Assembly: GCF_002934685.1 (NCBI RefSeq)
Contig: NZ_NKHL01000114.1
Coordinates: 131,697 to 195,696 of the forward strand
Origin: Pseudomonas bohemica
GTDB lineage: Bacteria; Pseudomonadota; Gammaproteobacteria; Pseudomonadales; Pseudomonadaceae
Direction of reading: 5' to 3'
Length of the DNA stretch: 64,000 nt
Shown: piece after piece, positions 1 through 9,730 of the stretch
How the letters are laid out: each line of letters begins with the position of its first letter
Position numbering within the stretch: the first letter of the stretch is position 1
Notes under the pieces: generated by a model
Databases searched by the model: none
What the model saw: only the letters and a program-made list of their open reading frames with translations
What the model was told of the DNA's origin: nothing
Translations under genes and position numbers: made by a program

Positions 1-1
1 G

Positions 2-1579
2 GACGTCGCCATCATCCACTCGGCCGGTAACGCGATCTTCAGTAACCTGGCGCTGATCTTCGCCATCGGTATCGCCGTGGGTTTTGCCCGCGACAACAAT
101 GGCACCGCCGGGCTGGCGGGGGCGATTGGTTATCTGGTGATGACCTCGACGCTCAAGGTGCTCGACCCGCACATCGACATGGGTATGCTCGCCGGCATCA
201 TCGCCGGGCTGTTGGGCGGCGCGATGTATAACCGATTCAAGGAAATTGCCCTGCCGGAGTATCTGGCGTTCTTCGGCGGCCGACGATTCGTGCCGATCGT
301 GACCGGGTTGTCGGCGGTGGTGCTGGGACTTTTGTTTGGCCTGATCTGGCCGCCGGTTCAGCAAGGCATTAATACGCTGGGCCAATTGATGCTGGAAAGC
401 GGCAGCATCGGCGCGTTCTTCTTTGGCGTGATGAACCGCATCCTGATCATCACCGGGCTGCATCACATCCTGAATAACCTGGTGTGGTTCGTCTTCGGCA
501 GCTTTACCGACCCGGAAACCGGGCGTGCGGTCACGGGCGATCTGGCGCGCTATTTCGCCGGTGATCCTCATGCGGGCCAATTCATGACCGGGATGTTCCC
601 GATGATGATCTTCGGCCTGCCCGCTGCGTGTCTTGCGATGTACCGCAACGCGCTGCCGGAGCAACGCAAGCTGATCGGCGGGATTCTGCTGTCGATGGCG
701 CTGACCTCGGCGCTGACGGGGGTGACCGAACCCATCGAGTTCGCCTTCATGTTCCTCGCGCCGATGCTGTATGTGCTGCACGCTCTGTTGACCGGGCTTT
801 CCATGGCACTGGCGAACATGCTGAACATTCATTTGGGCTTCACCTTTTCCGGCGGCGCGATCGACATGGCACTGGGCTGGGGCAAGTCCACCAATGGCTG
901 GCTGGTGTTCCCGCTGGGCCTGGCCTACGCGCTGGTTTATTACGTGGTGTTCGACCAATGCATAAAGCGCTTCAACCTCAGAACGCCCGGACGTGAGCAG
1001 GTCCCCGTCAGCATCTCCCACGTTGCGCAAAGTGACCGAGCAGGCGCGTACATTCAGGCATTGGGTGGCGCTGAAAACCTGCTGGGGATAGACGCTTGTA
1101 CCACCCGGCTGCGTCTGCAACTGGCCGATCGCAGCAAGGCACTGGACGTTGAACTGAAGGCGCTGGGTGCGATGGCGGTGGTGCGTCCGGGTAATGCGGG
1201 GAGTTTGCAGGTGGTGGTCGGGCCAATGGCCGACGGGCTCGCAGATGAGCTGCGCAATGCCCTGCCCCATGCGGCAAAATCGCCTGTTGCCGCTGTTCAG
1301 ACAGAGCCCGAAACCCGCCAACCTGTGGATGTCGCGCAAGCTGCGCAATGGTTCAAGGCGTTAGGTGGCAAGGGCATGGTGGACGTGGAGTGCGTGGCCA
1401 TGACACGCCTGCGGGTGCAGCTCAAGGATGGGCAATCGCTGGCGGCCGTTCAGCTGGAAGCGTTGGGATCGCAAGGGGTTAGAAGCCTGGGCAACGGGGT
1501 ATGGCACGTATTGGTCGGGGATGGCGCTCAGGGGTTGAGCGAGGCGTTGCGGGGTTTTATGGAGGTGAGGAAGACTTAA
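2..1579 (+). CDS. nagE: PTS N-acetylglucosamine EIICB permease, 5' truncated by the window edge
   Basis: Inner-membrane permease that takes up and phosphorylates N-acetylglucosamine. The frame is open from base 2 (AGNAIFSNLALIFAIG...), so the true start lies outside the window. The EIIC part is hydrophobic and carries the GVTEPIEFAFMF segment typical of the glucose/GlcNAc EIIC family. It is followed by an EIIB domain with the phosphorylatable cysteine in DACTTRLRLQL. A second EIIB-like copy follows near the C-terminus (MTRLRVQLKDGQ), in which the cysteine position is alanine (VAMTRLR). No EIIA domain is visible; in pseudomonads I recall EIIA being supplied by a neighbouring EI-HPr-EIIA protein. 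Family is clear; sugar specificity rests on family resemblance. Confidence 0.9.
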   Translation, partial: DVAIIHSAGNAIFSNLALIFAIGIAVGFARDNNGTAGLAGAIGYLVMTSTLKVLDPHIDMGMLAGIIAGLLGGAMYNRFKEIALPEYLAFFGGRRFVPIVTGLSAVVLGLLFGLIWPPVQQGINTLGQLMLESGSIGAFFFGVMNRILIITGLHHILNNLVWFVFGSFTDPETGRAVTGDLARYFAGDPHAGQFMTGMFPMMIFGLPAACLAMYRNALPEQRKLIGGILLSMALTSALTGVTEPIEFAFMFLAPMLYVLHALLTGLSMALANMLNIHLGFTFSGGAIDMALGWGKSTNGWLVFPLGLAYALVYYVVFDQCIKRFNLRTPGREQVPVSISHVAQSDRAGAYIQALGGAENLLGIDACTTRLRLQLADRSKALDVELKALGAMAVVRPGNAGSLQVVVGPMADGLADELRNALPHAAKSPVAAVQTEPETRQPVDVAQAAQWFKALGGKGMVDVECVAMTRLRVQLKDGQSLAAVQLEALGSQGVRSLGNGVWHVLVGDGAQGLSEALRGFMEVRKT

Positions 1580-1588
1580 GCATCCTCT

Positions 1589-1675
1589 AGGATGCGCGCT
1601 TCCCGCGATTGCGATCTGTCGGTAACGCATTGGGTAACTGACACACCGCAATCGCGGGCAAGCGCGCTCCTACAA
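1589..1675. repeat. REP/REPIN palindromic element, copy 1
   Basis: Two inverted arms, CCGCGATTGCG and CGCAATCGCGGGCAAGCGCGC, separated by about 35 bases, fill the gap between nagE and the NIF3-like gene. The same arms recur at 7590-7680 and 20915-21004. This is the usual organisation of a REP doublet in Pseudomonas intergenic DNA. Confidence 0.8.
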
Positions 1676-1689
1676 GATACATTGCAAGC

Positions 1690-2001
1690 TTAAAAATCCG
1701 CCAATTTCCAGACTTCATAAGCCGGTGTTTCGTAGGGGTGGCTGATCTTCAGCGCAGCAACCGCCTGCTTGATCAACTCATCGGCGACGACCAACTCGAC
1801 CTTCCATTCCTCGACGTACTCGATCTCGCCCGCCTGCCCAATGAACGGCTGACTGCCGTCCAAAGGGCGAAACTGACCTTGGCCGAGCACCTGCCATGAG
1901 CAGCAGTCATAAGCGCCAATTCGCCCCGCACCGGTGGCGAACAATGCGCTCTTGACCTGCTCCACATGGCTGGCTGGAACGAAGAAGGCGAGCTTGTACA
2001 T
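1690..2001 (-). CDS. NIF3-like / YqfO-type small protein
   Basis: A 103-residue protein beginning MYKLAFFVPASHVEQVK and ending in an HPYETPAYEVWKL segment. It resembles the CutA-like insert domain of the NIF3/YqfO family and is usually annotated as a stand-alone NGG1p-interacting-factor-3 family protein in pseudomonads. No catalytic residues can be assigned. It lies 5 bases downstream of the purL stop on the same strand and may be cotranscribed with it. Function is unknown. Confidence 0.8.
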   Translation of the reverse strand: MYKLAFFVPASHVEQVKSALFATGAGRIGAYDCCSWQVLGQGQFRPLDGSQPFIGQAGEIEYVEEWKVELVVADELIKQAVAALKISHPYETPAYEVWKLADF

Positions 2002-2006
2002 CCCGA

Positions 2007-5000
2007 TCAGTTAACCCAAACCCGCGCATTGCGGAACATCCGCATCCAAGCGCCATCTTCAGCCCACTCATCCGGACGCCAGGAGTTGCCCACAGCGCGG
2101 AATACGCGCTCTGGGTGCGGCATCATGATGGTGACGCGACCGTCGCGGGTGGTCAGGCCGGTGATACCACGCGGCGAGCCGTTCGGGTTGGCCGGATAGG
2201 CCTCGGTGACCTTGCCGTGGTTGTCGACGAAGCGCATCGCCACGGTGCCGGACAGATCGCTTTCCAGCAGCGCCTCAGGCGATTTGAATTCCGCATGACC
2301 TTCGCCGTGAGCGATGGCAATCGGCATACGGGAGCCCGCCATGCCTTGCAGGAAGATCGACGCCGACTTCTGGATTTCGACCATCGCCACGCGCCCTTCG
2401 AACTGCTCGGAGCGGTTGCGCACGAAGTGCGGCCAGAATTCGCTGCCCGGAATCAGTTCGCTGAGGTTGGACATCATCTGGCAACCGTTGCAAACGCCGA
2501 GCGCGAAGCTGTCGGTACGCTGGAAGAAGCCCTGGAATGCGTCGCGGGCACGGCTGTTGAACAGCGCGGACTTGGCCCAGCCCTCACCGGCGCCAAGCAC
2601 GTCGCCGTAGGAGAAGCCGCCGCAGGCGACCAGGCCTTTGAAGTCGTTCAGGTCCACACGACCGGCGAGGATGTCGCTCATGTGGACGTCAACCGAGGCG
2701 AAGCCGGCGCGGTCGAAGGCTGCTGCCATTTCCACCTGACCGTTCACGCCCTGCTCGCGCAGAACGGCGACCTGGGGCCGCACACCTTTCTTGATATAAG
2801 GCGCGGCGATGTCTTCGTTGACGTCATAGCCCAGCTTGACGCTCAGGCCCGGGTTGTCTTCTTCCAGCAGGGCGTCGAACTCCTGATCGGCGCAGTCGGC
2901 GTTGTCGCGCAGACGCTGGATCTGATAGCTCGTTTCGCTCCATTGACGTTGCAGCAGACGACGGTCGCCCTTGAACAGCGCTTCGCCGTTCAGGCTGATG
3001 GTCACTTCGCCGTTGTTGAGCGGCTGACCGATCACCGCCACGCAGTCTTCGCCCAGGCCCGCAGCGCTGAACTGTGCGAGGACGACCGGAGTCGCGTCCT
3101 GACGCACCTGAATCACCGCACCCAGCTCTTCGTTGAAGAGGATGGCCGCGATTTTTTCACGCTTGCCGGTCAGGGTGTCCAGTTCCAGGTTCAGGCCGCA
3201 ATGACCGGCGAAGGCCATTTCCAGCACGGTGGTCATCAGGCCGCCGTCGGAACGGTCGTGGTAGGCCAGCAGATGGCCGTCGGCGTTGAGGCCCTGAATC
3301 ACGGCGAAAAAAGCCTTCAGGTCTTCAGCGTCATCGACGTCCGGCGCGGCTTTGCCAAGCTTGCCGTGGGTCTGCGCGAGGATCGACGCACCCATGCGGT
3401 TCTGACCACGACCGAGGTCGATCAGGATCAGGTCGGTAATGCCCTTGTCCATGCGCAGCTGTGGGGTCAGGGTGCTGCGGATATCAGTGACCGGCGCGAA
3501 GCCGGTGACGATCAGCGACAGCGGCGAAGTGACGGTTTTTTCCGCGCCTTCATCGCTCCAGCGGGTCTTCATGGACATCGAGTCCTTGCCCACCGGAATG
3601 GTGATGCCCAGCTCAGGGCACAGCTCCATGCCCACCGCTTTCACGGTGTCGTACAGACGCGCGTCTTCACCTGGGTGACCGGCAGCGGACATCCAGTTGG
3701 CCGACAGTTTGATGTCGGAAATCTTCTCGATGCGTGAGGCCGCGATGTTGGTCAGGGTCTCGCCAATCGCCATGCGGCCGGACGCCGGTGCATCCAGCAG
3801 GGCCAGCGGCGTGCGCTCGCCCATGGCCATCGCTTCACCGGTGTAGACGTCGAAACTGGTGGCGGTCACGGCAACGTCAGCCACCGGAACTTGCCACGGG
3901 CCAACCATCTGATCGCGATTGACCAGACCGGTAATGCTGCGGTCGCCGATGGTAATCAGGAAGTTCTTGCTGGCAACGGCCGGGTGGTGCAGCACGCGCT
4001 GTACGCTTTCTTCCAGGTCCAGCGTGCTCGGGTCAAAATCGTCGCCAAGCTCCGCTTCGCGGCTGGCCGAACGGTGCATGCGCGGCGCCTTGCCCAGCAG
4101 CACTTCGAGCGGCATGTCCACGGGACTGTTGCCGAAGTGGCTGTCGGTGACGGTCAGTTGCGGCTCTTCGGTGGCTTCACCGACGACCGCGAACGGGCAG
4201 CGCTCACGTTCGCAGATGGCCTTGAAGCGCTCGAAATCAGGAGCGCTGACGGCCAGGACGTAACGTTCCTGCGACTCGTTGCTCCAGATTTCCAGCGGCG
4301 CCATGCCTGGCTCGTCGTTCGGCACGTTGCGCAGTTCGAAGCGACCGCCGCGGCCGCCATCGTTGACCAGTTCCGGGAAGGCGTTGGACAGCCCGCCCGC
4401 GCCGACGTCGTGGACGAAGGAGATCGGGTTCTTGTCACCCAACTGCCAGCAACGGTCGATGACCTCCTGGCAACGGCGTTCCATTTCAGGGTTTTCACGC
4501 TGAACCGAAGCGAAGTCCAGATCGGCAGAGCTGGTACCAGTGGCCATGGACGAGGCCGCGCCACCGCCCAGACCGATCAGCATGGCCGGGCCACCGAGCA
4601 CGATCAGCTTGGCGCCGACGGTAATTTCGCCCTTCTGCACGTGCTCTTCACGGATATTGCCCATGCCGCCCGCCAGCATGATCGGCTTGTGGTATCCGCG
4701 GACTTCTTCGCCGTGAGGGGTATTGATGGATTGCTCGAACGTACGGAAATAGCCGGTCAGGGCCGGACGACCGAATTCATTGTTGAACGCCGCGCCGCCC
4801 AGCGGGCCCTCGATCATGATGTCCAACGGGGTAACGATGCGCTCGGGTTTGCCATAAGGCTTTTCCCAAGGCTGTTCGAAACCCGGAATGTTCAGGTTGG
4901 AAACAGTGAAGCCGGTCAGGCCCGCTTTCGGCTTGGCGCCACGGCCGGTTGCGCCTTCGTCGCGGATCTCGCCGCCGGAACCGGTGGATGCGCCCGGGAA

Positions 5001-5906
5001 TGGAGCGATCGCCGTCGGGTGGTTGTGGGTCTCGACCTTCATCAGAATGTGCACCGGCTCCTGCACCGCGCCGTACTGACGGGTTTCAGGGTTCGGGAAG
5101 AAGCGGCCGGCGACGTTGCCGACGATCACCGAGGCGTTGTCCTTATAAGCAGAAAGAACGCCCTCGTTATGCATCTGATAGGTGTTCTTGATCATGCCGA
5201 ACAGGCTTTTTTCCTGGCTCTGGCCGTCGATGTCCCAACTGGCGTTGAAGATCTTGTGACGGCAGTGTTCGGAGTTCGCCTGGGCGAACATCATCAATTC
5301 GATGTCGTGCGGGTTGCGCTTGAGGCCAATGAACGCATCGACCAGATAATCGATTTCGTCTTCGGCCAGGGCCAGGCCAAGCTCGACGTTGGCTTTTTCC
5401 AGCGCGGCACGACCGCCACCCAATACGTCGACAGCAGTAAGCGGCTTGGGCGTGGCGTGGCTGAACAGACCGGCGGCCTCTTCCAGCGCGCCCAGCACCA
5501 GCTGAGTCATGCGGTCGTGCAGGCTGTCGGCAATGAGCTGCGCGTCGGCGTCGCTAAACTGGCCTTCCACATAAAAGGCAATACCGCGCTCGATGCGTTG
5601 GATCCTGGTCAGGCTGCAGTTACGCGCGATATCGGTGGCCTTGCTCGACCACGGCGAAATGGTGCCGAAACGTGGCAACACCAGGAACAGACGACCGCGA
5701 GGCTCCTGAACCGGCACGCTCGGGCCGTATTTCAACAGTCGGGCAAGGACTTGCTGCTCGTCCTCGGTCAGGACGCCGGTAACCTCAGCGAAGTGGGCGA
5801 ATTCAGCGTACAGGCCACTGACAGCCGGAACCTTATCGTTCAGCTGCTCAAGTAATTTCTTGTGGCGGAAGGCGGAAAGGGCGGGAGCACCACGCAGGAT
5901 CAACAT
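2007..5906 (-). CDS. purL: Phosphoribosylformylglycinamidine synthase
   Basis: Cytoplasmic enzyme of de novo purine synthesis: FGAR + glutamine + ATP gives FGAM. This is the large single-chain form (1299 residues from this start, the usual proteobacterial size). Visible are the ATP-binding synthetase halves (HNHPTAIAPFPGASTGSGGE; DVGAGGLSNAFPELVNDGG; YHDRSDGGL) and a C-terminal class I glutaminase with the nucleophile in LGVCNGCQM and the catalytic His in MPHPERVFR. The frame stays open 15 codons further upstream, but the start at 5906 gives the family N-terminus MLILRGAPALSAF and has a GAGG about 11 bases ahead. Divergent from mltF across 213 bases. Confidence 0.98.
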   Translation of the reverse strand: MLILRGAPALSAFRHKKLLEQLNDKVPAVSGLYAEFAHFAEVTGVLTEDEQQVLARLLKYGPSVPVQEPRGRLFLVLPRFGTISPWSSKATDIARNCSLTRIQRIERGIAFYVEGQFSDADAQLIADSLHDRMTQLVLGALEEAAGLFSHATPKPLTAVDVLGGGRAALEKANVELGLALAEDEIDYLVDAFIGLKRNPHDIELMMFAQANSEHCRHKIFNASWDIDGQSQEKSLFGMIKNTYQMHNEGVLSAYKDNASVIVGNVAGRFFPNPETRQYGAVQEPVHILMKVETHNHPTAIAPFPGASTGSGGEIRDEGATGRGAKPKAGLTGFTVSNLNIPGFEQPWEKPYGKPERIVTPLDIMIEGPLGGAAFNNEFGRPALTGYFRTFEQSINTPHGEEVRGYHKPIMLAGGMGNIREEHVQKGEITVGAKLIVLGGPAMLIGLGGGAASSMATGTSSADLDFASVQRENPEMERRCQEVIDRCWQLGDKNPISFVHDVGAGGLSNAFPELVNDGGRGGRFELRNVPNDEPGMAPLEIWSNESQERYVLAVSAPDFERFKAICERERCPFAVVGEATEEPQLTVTDSHFGNSPVDMPLEVLLGKAPRMHRSASREAELGDDFDPSTLDLEESVQRVLHHPAVASKNFLITIGDRSITGLVNRDQMVGPWQVPVADVAVTATSFDVYTGEAMAMGERTPLALLDAPASGRMAIGETLTNIAASRIEKISDIKLSANWMSAAGHPGEDARLYDTVKAVGMELCPELGITIPVGKDSMSMKTRWSDEGAEKTVTSPLSLIVTGFAPVTDIRSTLTPQLRMDKGITDLILIDLGRGQNRMGASILAQTHGKLGKAAPDVDDAEDLKAFFAVIQGLNADGHLLAYHDRSDGGLMTTVLEMAFAGHCGLNLELDTLTGKREKIAAILFNEELGAVIQVRQDATPVVLAQFSAAGLGEDCVAVIGQPLNNGEVTISLNGEALFKGDRRLLQRQWSETSYQIQRLRDNADCADQEFDALLEEDNPGLSVKLGYDVNEDIAAPYIKKGVRPQVAVLREQGVNGQVEMAAAFDRAGFASVDVHMSDILAGRVDLNDFKGLVACGGFSYGDVLGAGEGWAKSALFNSRARDAFQGFFQRTDSFALGVCNGCQMMSNLSELIPGSEFWPHFVRNRSEQFEGRVAMVEIQKSASIFLQGMAGSRMPIAIAHGEGHAEFKSPEALLESDLSGTVAMRFVDNHGKVTEAYPANPNGSPRGITGLTTRDGRVTIMMPHPERVFRAVGNSWRPDEWAEDGAWMRMFRNARVWVN

Positions 5907-6119
5907 CGTCGGGACAGCCTCGGGAAGGGGGTGTGCTTTGAGGCCGTGCATTCTAGCCTAAACACGCCCTTTGAGCACCCGAAACGAAGGCCGCGACGCA
6001 CCCGAATGTCGGTGCGAGATAGTTTCTTACAGTAAGAGGTAATAAAACCTCTTGCTCTATCAGACGCGACCCTCGCTGTCGAGATATGGCGGTTAGCGCG
6101 CTTTGCGTATACTGCACCG

Positions 6120-7580
6120 ATGTTTTTCCCATCAGATTTCCGCCCACGCTGTGCCAAGTGGCTCATCGCAACCGGAATCTTCCTGCTGCTCAGCGCCTGT
6201 GTTGAAAAACCCAACACACTGGAACGAGTCAAGGAGGATGGTGTGCTGCGCGTCGTCACCCGCAACAGCCCGGCGACCTACTTCCAGGATCGCAACGGTG
6301 AAACCGGTTTCGAGTACGAGCTGGTCAAGCGTTTCGCCGACGATCTGGGCGTCGAACTGAAGATCGAGACGGCCGACAACCTCGACGATCTGTTCGACCA
6401 AATGAACAAACCCGGTGGCCCTGTACTGGCGGCAGCCGGTCTGGTCAGCACCGAAAACCGCGCCAAACAGGTGCGTTTTTCCCATTCGTATCTGGAAGTC
6501 ACCCCGCAAGTCATCTATCGCAACGGCCAGTCCCGGCCTACCGATCCGGGCGATTTGGTCGGCAAGCGCATTCTCGTGCTCAAGGGCAGCAGCCACGCCG
6601 AGCAGTTAGCCGCGTTGAAGGTCAAATACCCCGGCATCAATTACGAAGAGTCGGATCAGGTCGAAGTTGTCGACCTGCTGCGCATGGTAGATGAGGGGCA
6701 GATCGACCTGACCCTGGTGGACTCCAACGAGCTGGCGATGAATCAGGTGTATTTCCCCAACGTGCGCGTGGCGTTCGACCTCGGCGATGGTCGTGACCAG
6801 CGTTGGGCCGTGGCTCCTGGCGATGACAACAGCCTGCTCAACGAGATCAACAGCTTCCTCGACAAAATGCAGAAGAACGGCATGCTGCAGCGGCTCAAGG
6901 ACCGCTATTACGGGCATGTGGACGTTCTCGGCTATGTCGGCGCGTACACCTTCGCCCAGCATTTGCAGGAACGGCTGCCAAAGTACGAAAAGCACTTCCA
7001 GTCCGCCGCCAAGGAAGAACAGGTGGACTGGCGACTGCTGGCCGCCATCGGTTACCAAGAGTCGTTGTGGCAACCGGGTGTGACCTCCAAGACCGGCGTT
7101 CGCGGTCTGATGATGCTCACCCAGAGCACGGCTCAGGCGATGGGGGTTTCCAACCGGCTGGACGCCAAGCAGAGCATTCAGGGCGGCGCCAAGTACTTAG
7201 CCTACGTCAAGGATCAACTCGATGAGACGATCCAGGAGCCTGATCGCACATGGCTTGCGCTGGCTTCCTACAACATCGGCACCGGACATCTCGACGATGC
7301 CCGCAAGCTCGCGGAAAACGAAGGCCTGAACCCGAACAAGTGGCTGGACGTGAAGAAAATGCTGCCGCGTCTGTCGCAGAAGAAGTGGTACAGCAAAACG
7401 CGATACGGCTATGCGCGGGGTGGCGAGCCGGTCAGCTTCGTCGCCAACATCCGTCGTTATTACGACATCCTTACGTGGGTAACCCAGCCGCAGCTTGAGG
7501 GCAGCCAGGTAGCCGAGGGCGCGCTGCATGTGCCGGGTGTGGACAAGACCAAGCCGCCGGAAGACAAGGCGCCGCTGTAG
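6120..7580 (+). CDS. mltF: Membrane-bound lytic murein transglycosylase F
   Basis: Periplasm-facing lipoprotein of 486 residues that cleaves peptidoglycan glycan strands with formation of 1,6-anhydromuramic acid. A signal peptide with lipobox LLSAC puts the lipidated cysteine at residue 27. Residues about 40-265 form a solute-binding-protein-like domain (GVLRVVTRNSPATYF...), followed by the SLT lysozyme-like domain with the catalytic Glu in AIGYQESLWQPG and the GVRGLMMLTQSTAQAMG and LASYNIGTGHLDDAR motifs. The domain order is exactly that of MltF. It is followed by a REP element. Confidence 0.96.
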   Translation: MFFPSDFRPRCAKWLIATGIFLLLSACVEKPNTLERVKEDGVLRVVTRNSPATYFQDRNGETGFEYELVKRFADDLGVELKIETADNLDDLFDQMNKPGGPVLAAAGLVSTENRAKQVRFSHSYLEVTPQVIYRNGQSRPTDPGDLVGKRILVLKGSSHAEQLAALKVKYPGINYEESDQVEVVDLLRMVDEGQIDLTLVDSNELAMNQVYFPNVRVAFDLGDGRDQRWAVAPGDDNSLLNEINSFLDKMQKNGMLQRLKDRYYGHVDVLGYVGAYTFAQHLQERLPKYEKHFQSAAKEEQVDWRLLAAIGYQESLWQPGVTSKTGVRGLMMLTQSTAQAMGVSNRLDAKQSIQGGAKYLAYVKDQLDETIQEPDRTWLALASYNIGTGHLDDARKLAENEGLNPNKWLDVKKMLPRLSQKKWYSKTRYGYARGGEPVSFVANIRRYYDILTWVTQPQLEGSQVAEGALHVPGVDKTKPPEDKAPL

Positions 7581-7589
7581 CACCATTCT

Positions 7590-7680
7590 GTAGGAGCGCG
7601 CTCGCCCGCGATTGCGGAGGGTCTGTAACCCGATCCTACATCTGACACAAAGCATTAGCGGGCAAGCGCGCTCCTACAGG
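7590..7680. repeat. REP/REPIN palindromic element, copy 2
   Basis: GTAGGAGCGCGCTCGCCCGC at the left faces GCGGGCAAGCGCGCTCCTAC at the right, an almost perfect inverted pair filling the gap between the convergent mltF and tadA genes. Same family as 1589-1675. Confidence 0.85.
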
Positions 7681-7686
7681 TCTTTC

Positions 7687-8169
7687 CTAGCCTTTAAGCC
7701 TGCGCATCCTGAAAAACTCACTCAACATCGTCCCGCACTCCTCTTCCAACACTCCGCCTTCGAACAGCACCCGATGATTGAGAAATGGCTGGGTGAAAAA
7801 CTGGCCCTGACTCTGCACCACTCCCGCCTTGGGCTCGGTCGCACCATATACCACCCGACCGATACGCGAGTGCACGATCAATCCCGCGCACATGCTGCAC
7901 GGCTCCAGCGTCACGTACAGCGTGCTGCCCGGCAGACGATAGTTGCTCAGCGCCTGGGCGGCCGCCCGAATGGCGACCATTTCGGCATGGGCACTGGGGT
8001 CGCTACCGCTGATGGGACAGTTGTAGCCACGGCCAATGATCACACCGTCATGAACCACCACAGCGCCCACAGGCACCTCGCCCAGCATCGCCCCTTCGGC
8101 GGCCAACGCCAGGGCTTCACGCATGAAATGCTGATCGCGGCTGCGATCAATGATTTGCGGCTGCCGCAT
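7687..8169 (-). CDS. tadA: tRNA-specific adenosine deaminase
   Basis: Converts adenosine 34 to inosine in tRNA-Arg(ACG). The 160-residue protein has the zinc-dependent deaminase signature: HAEMVAIRAAA (zinc His and proton-shuttle Glu) and TLEPCSMCAG (PCxxC zinc cysteines). The frame is open upstream, but the start at 8169 (MRQPQIIDRSRDQHFM) matches the family. It overlaps the stop of the multicopper oxidase gene by one base (TAATG), which suggests translational coupling to that unrelated gene. Confidence 0.95.
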   Translation of the reverse strand: MRQPQIIDRSRDQHFMREALALAAEGAMLGEVPVGAVVVHDGVIIGRGYNCPISGSDPSAHAEMVAIRAAAQALSNYRLPGSTLYVTLEPCSMCAGLIVHSRIGRVVYGATEPKAGVVQSQGQFFTQPFLNHRVLFEGGVLEEECGTMLSEFFRMRRLKG

Positions 8170-9542
8170 TACGAAACCTCGATAGCTGCCATAAGACCAG
8201 TCTCCATGTGATCGATCACATGGCAGTGGAACATCCACACGCCGGGATTATCCGCTACCAGCGCGACGCGTGCGCGCTCGTTTCGGCCCAACAGATAGGT
8301 ATCGGTGAAATACGGGATGACTTTCTGGCGGTTGGAAGCGATGACCTTGAAGCTCATGCCGTGCAAGTGAATGGGGTGCTGGTACTGCGTCATGTTCTTC
8401 AGTTCGAAGATGTAACTCTTGCCCTTTTCGAGCCTGGCGATAGGTCTTTCGGCGCAGGTTTTATCGGTGACATCCCAAGCCTGGCCGTTGATTTGCCACA
8501 GGCTTGGCGGCTTGCCGTTATCGACATTGACCGATACCGCGCCGGCCCACTCGAAATTGAAGTTGAGCTTATCGGCATTGGCCAGATCCGGCTCGGCCAC
8601 CGGATTAGCGGGCAATTCCGGCGGCCAGTCACCGGACGCGTCGTGATTGGCAACCGAGCGAAACGTACCCAGTCGCACAGGACCATTGCGCAGCGAGATT
8701 TCTTCTCCAACCGGGGGCGCCTTGATCGCCAGACAAATCCGCATCCCTGGCCCCAGCCAGTAATCCTTGCCCAATGGACGCGGTTTGACCGGATTGCCAT
8801 CCAACGCATAGATCATCGCTTGCGCGCCCAGGAGATTCAGGCGGTAGGTCACGGTGTTGTCGAGGTTGAGAATGCGCACGCGGGTGATCTGGCCGGCTGG
8901 CAATTCAACTGTCCCTTGCGGTACGCCATTGATCGTGGACAGCCGCCCAGCCGTACCCTCCCGAGCCGCCTCACGAGTCACACTGAACTCTGTGAACGCG
9001 CCCTGCTCATCCACATGCCAACTCTTCAAACTGACCACTCGTTCATGCAGGAAACCGGTGGGCTCACGCTCCTCGACAATCAACGGCCCGACCAGCCCGC
9101 GCCCCAGCTCTTCGCTACTGCTGACATGAGGGTGATACCAGTAGCTGCCAGCGTCGGGCACCCTGAAGCTATAGTCGAAGTACTCGCCGGGTTTGACCGG
9201 CAACTGCGATACATAAGGCACGCCGTCCATCTCCAGTGGCAGACGAATGCCATGCCAATGGATGGTGGTCTCCACCGGCAAATGATTGATGAAGCGCACC
9301 CGCAGCCATTTACCCTGGCGTACGCGCAATTCGGTTCCCGGCGCCGAACCACCGAAGGCCCAGGCGGGCGTCTGGTGGCCAGCGACCAGTTCAACATCCA
9401 GCGGCGCGGCAATCAGCTCGTAGTCGTGCCCTTCCCCCGGCCCCGACCTGCCCAGCCAGTATCGCGAAGCGCCGCCCGCGCCCAGCCCAACAACGGCTAG
9501 ACCCGCCAGACCTCCGAGAATTTGTCGACGGGTAAAGGACAT
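8169..9542 (-). CDS. Tat-exported multicopper oxidase
   Basis: Laccase-like periplasmic oxidase of 457 residues that would couple one-electron oxidation of a substrate (metal ion or phenol) to reduction of O2 to water. The start at 9542 gives a twin-arginine signal, MSFTRRQILGGLAGLAVVG; the GTG four codons upstream is too close to the GAAGG ribosome site. All copper ligand motifs are present: IHWHG, YWYHPH, QHPIHLHGMSF and the C-terminal HCHVIDHMETGLM, so type 1, 2 and 3 sites should be intact. I recall the homologue in PAO1 also lying next to tadA and guaA. Substrate cannot be told from sequence. Confidence 0.9.
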   Translation of the reverse strand: MSFTRRQILGGLAGLAVVGLGAGGASRYWLGRSGPGEGHDYELIAAPLDVELVAGHQTPAWAFGGSAPGTELRVRQGKWLRVRFINHLPVETTIHWHGIRLPLEMDGVPYVSQLPVKPGEYFDYSFRVPDAGSYWYHPHVSSSEELGRGLVGPLIVEEREPTGFLHERVVSLKSWHVDEQGAFTEFSVTREAAREGTAGRLSTINGVPQGTVELPAGQITRVRILNLDNTVTYRLNLLGAQAMIYALDGNPVKPRPLGKDYWLGPGMRICLAIKAPPVGEEISLRNGPVRLGTFRSVANHDASGDWPPELPANPVAEPDLANADKLNFNFEWAGAVSVNVDNGKPPSLWQINGQAWDVTDKTCAERPIARLEKGKSYIFELKNMTQYQHPIHLHGMSFKVIASNRQKVIPYFTDTYLLGRNERARVALVADNPGVWMFHCHVIDHMETGLMAAIEVS

Positions 9543-9730
9543 CTGCCAAGGCACCTTCGTGAAAGCCGGAAAAGAAGAACAAAGTGCTGAACGAGAGCAT
9601 TTGCGAGGGGCGAATACGATACACCTGCGTTTGCGGAAAAATAAGCGAACACAGGGTGCGGTACATATTTAGTACCAATTGAGTGGTGCGAATGGGGAAC
9701 CTCGGGACTCATTTATCAAGGACGACAATC

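Noticed and set aside
2115..5855. Two long plus-strand frames (540 and 654 codons) opposite purL
   Set aside because: Antisense mirror frames of a high-GC gene; composition is His/Gln/Val/Ala-rich without family motifs.
9696..9730. GGAACC half Hrp box upstream of the toxin gene
   Set aside because: No CCAC motif at 15-16 bases, and the spacing to the start codon is too short for a promoter.
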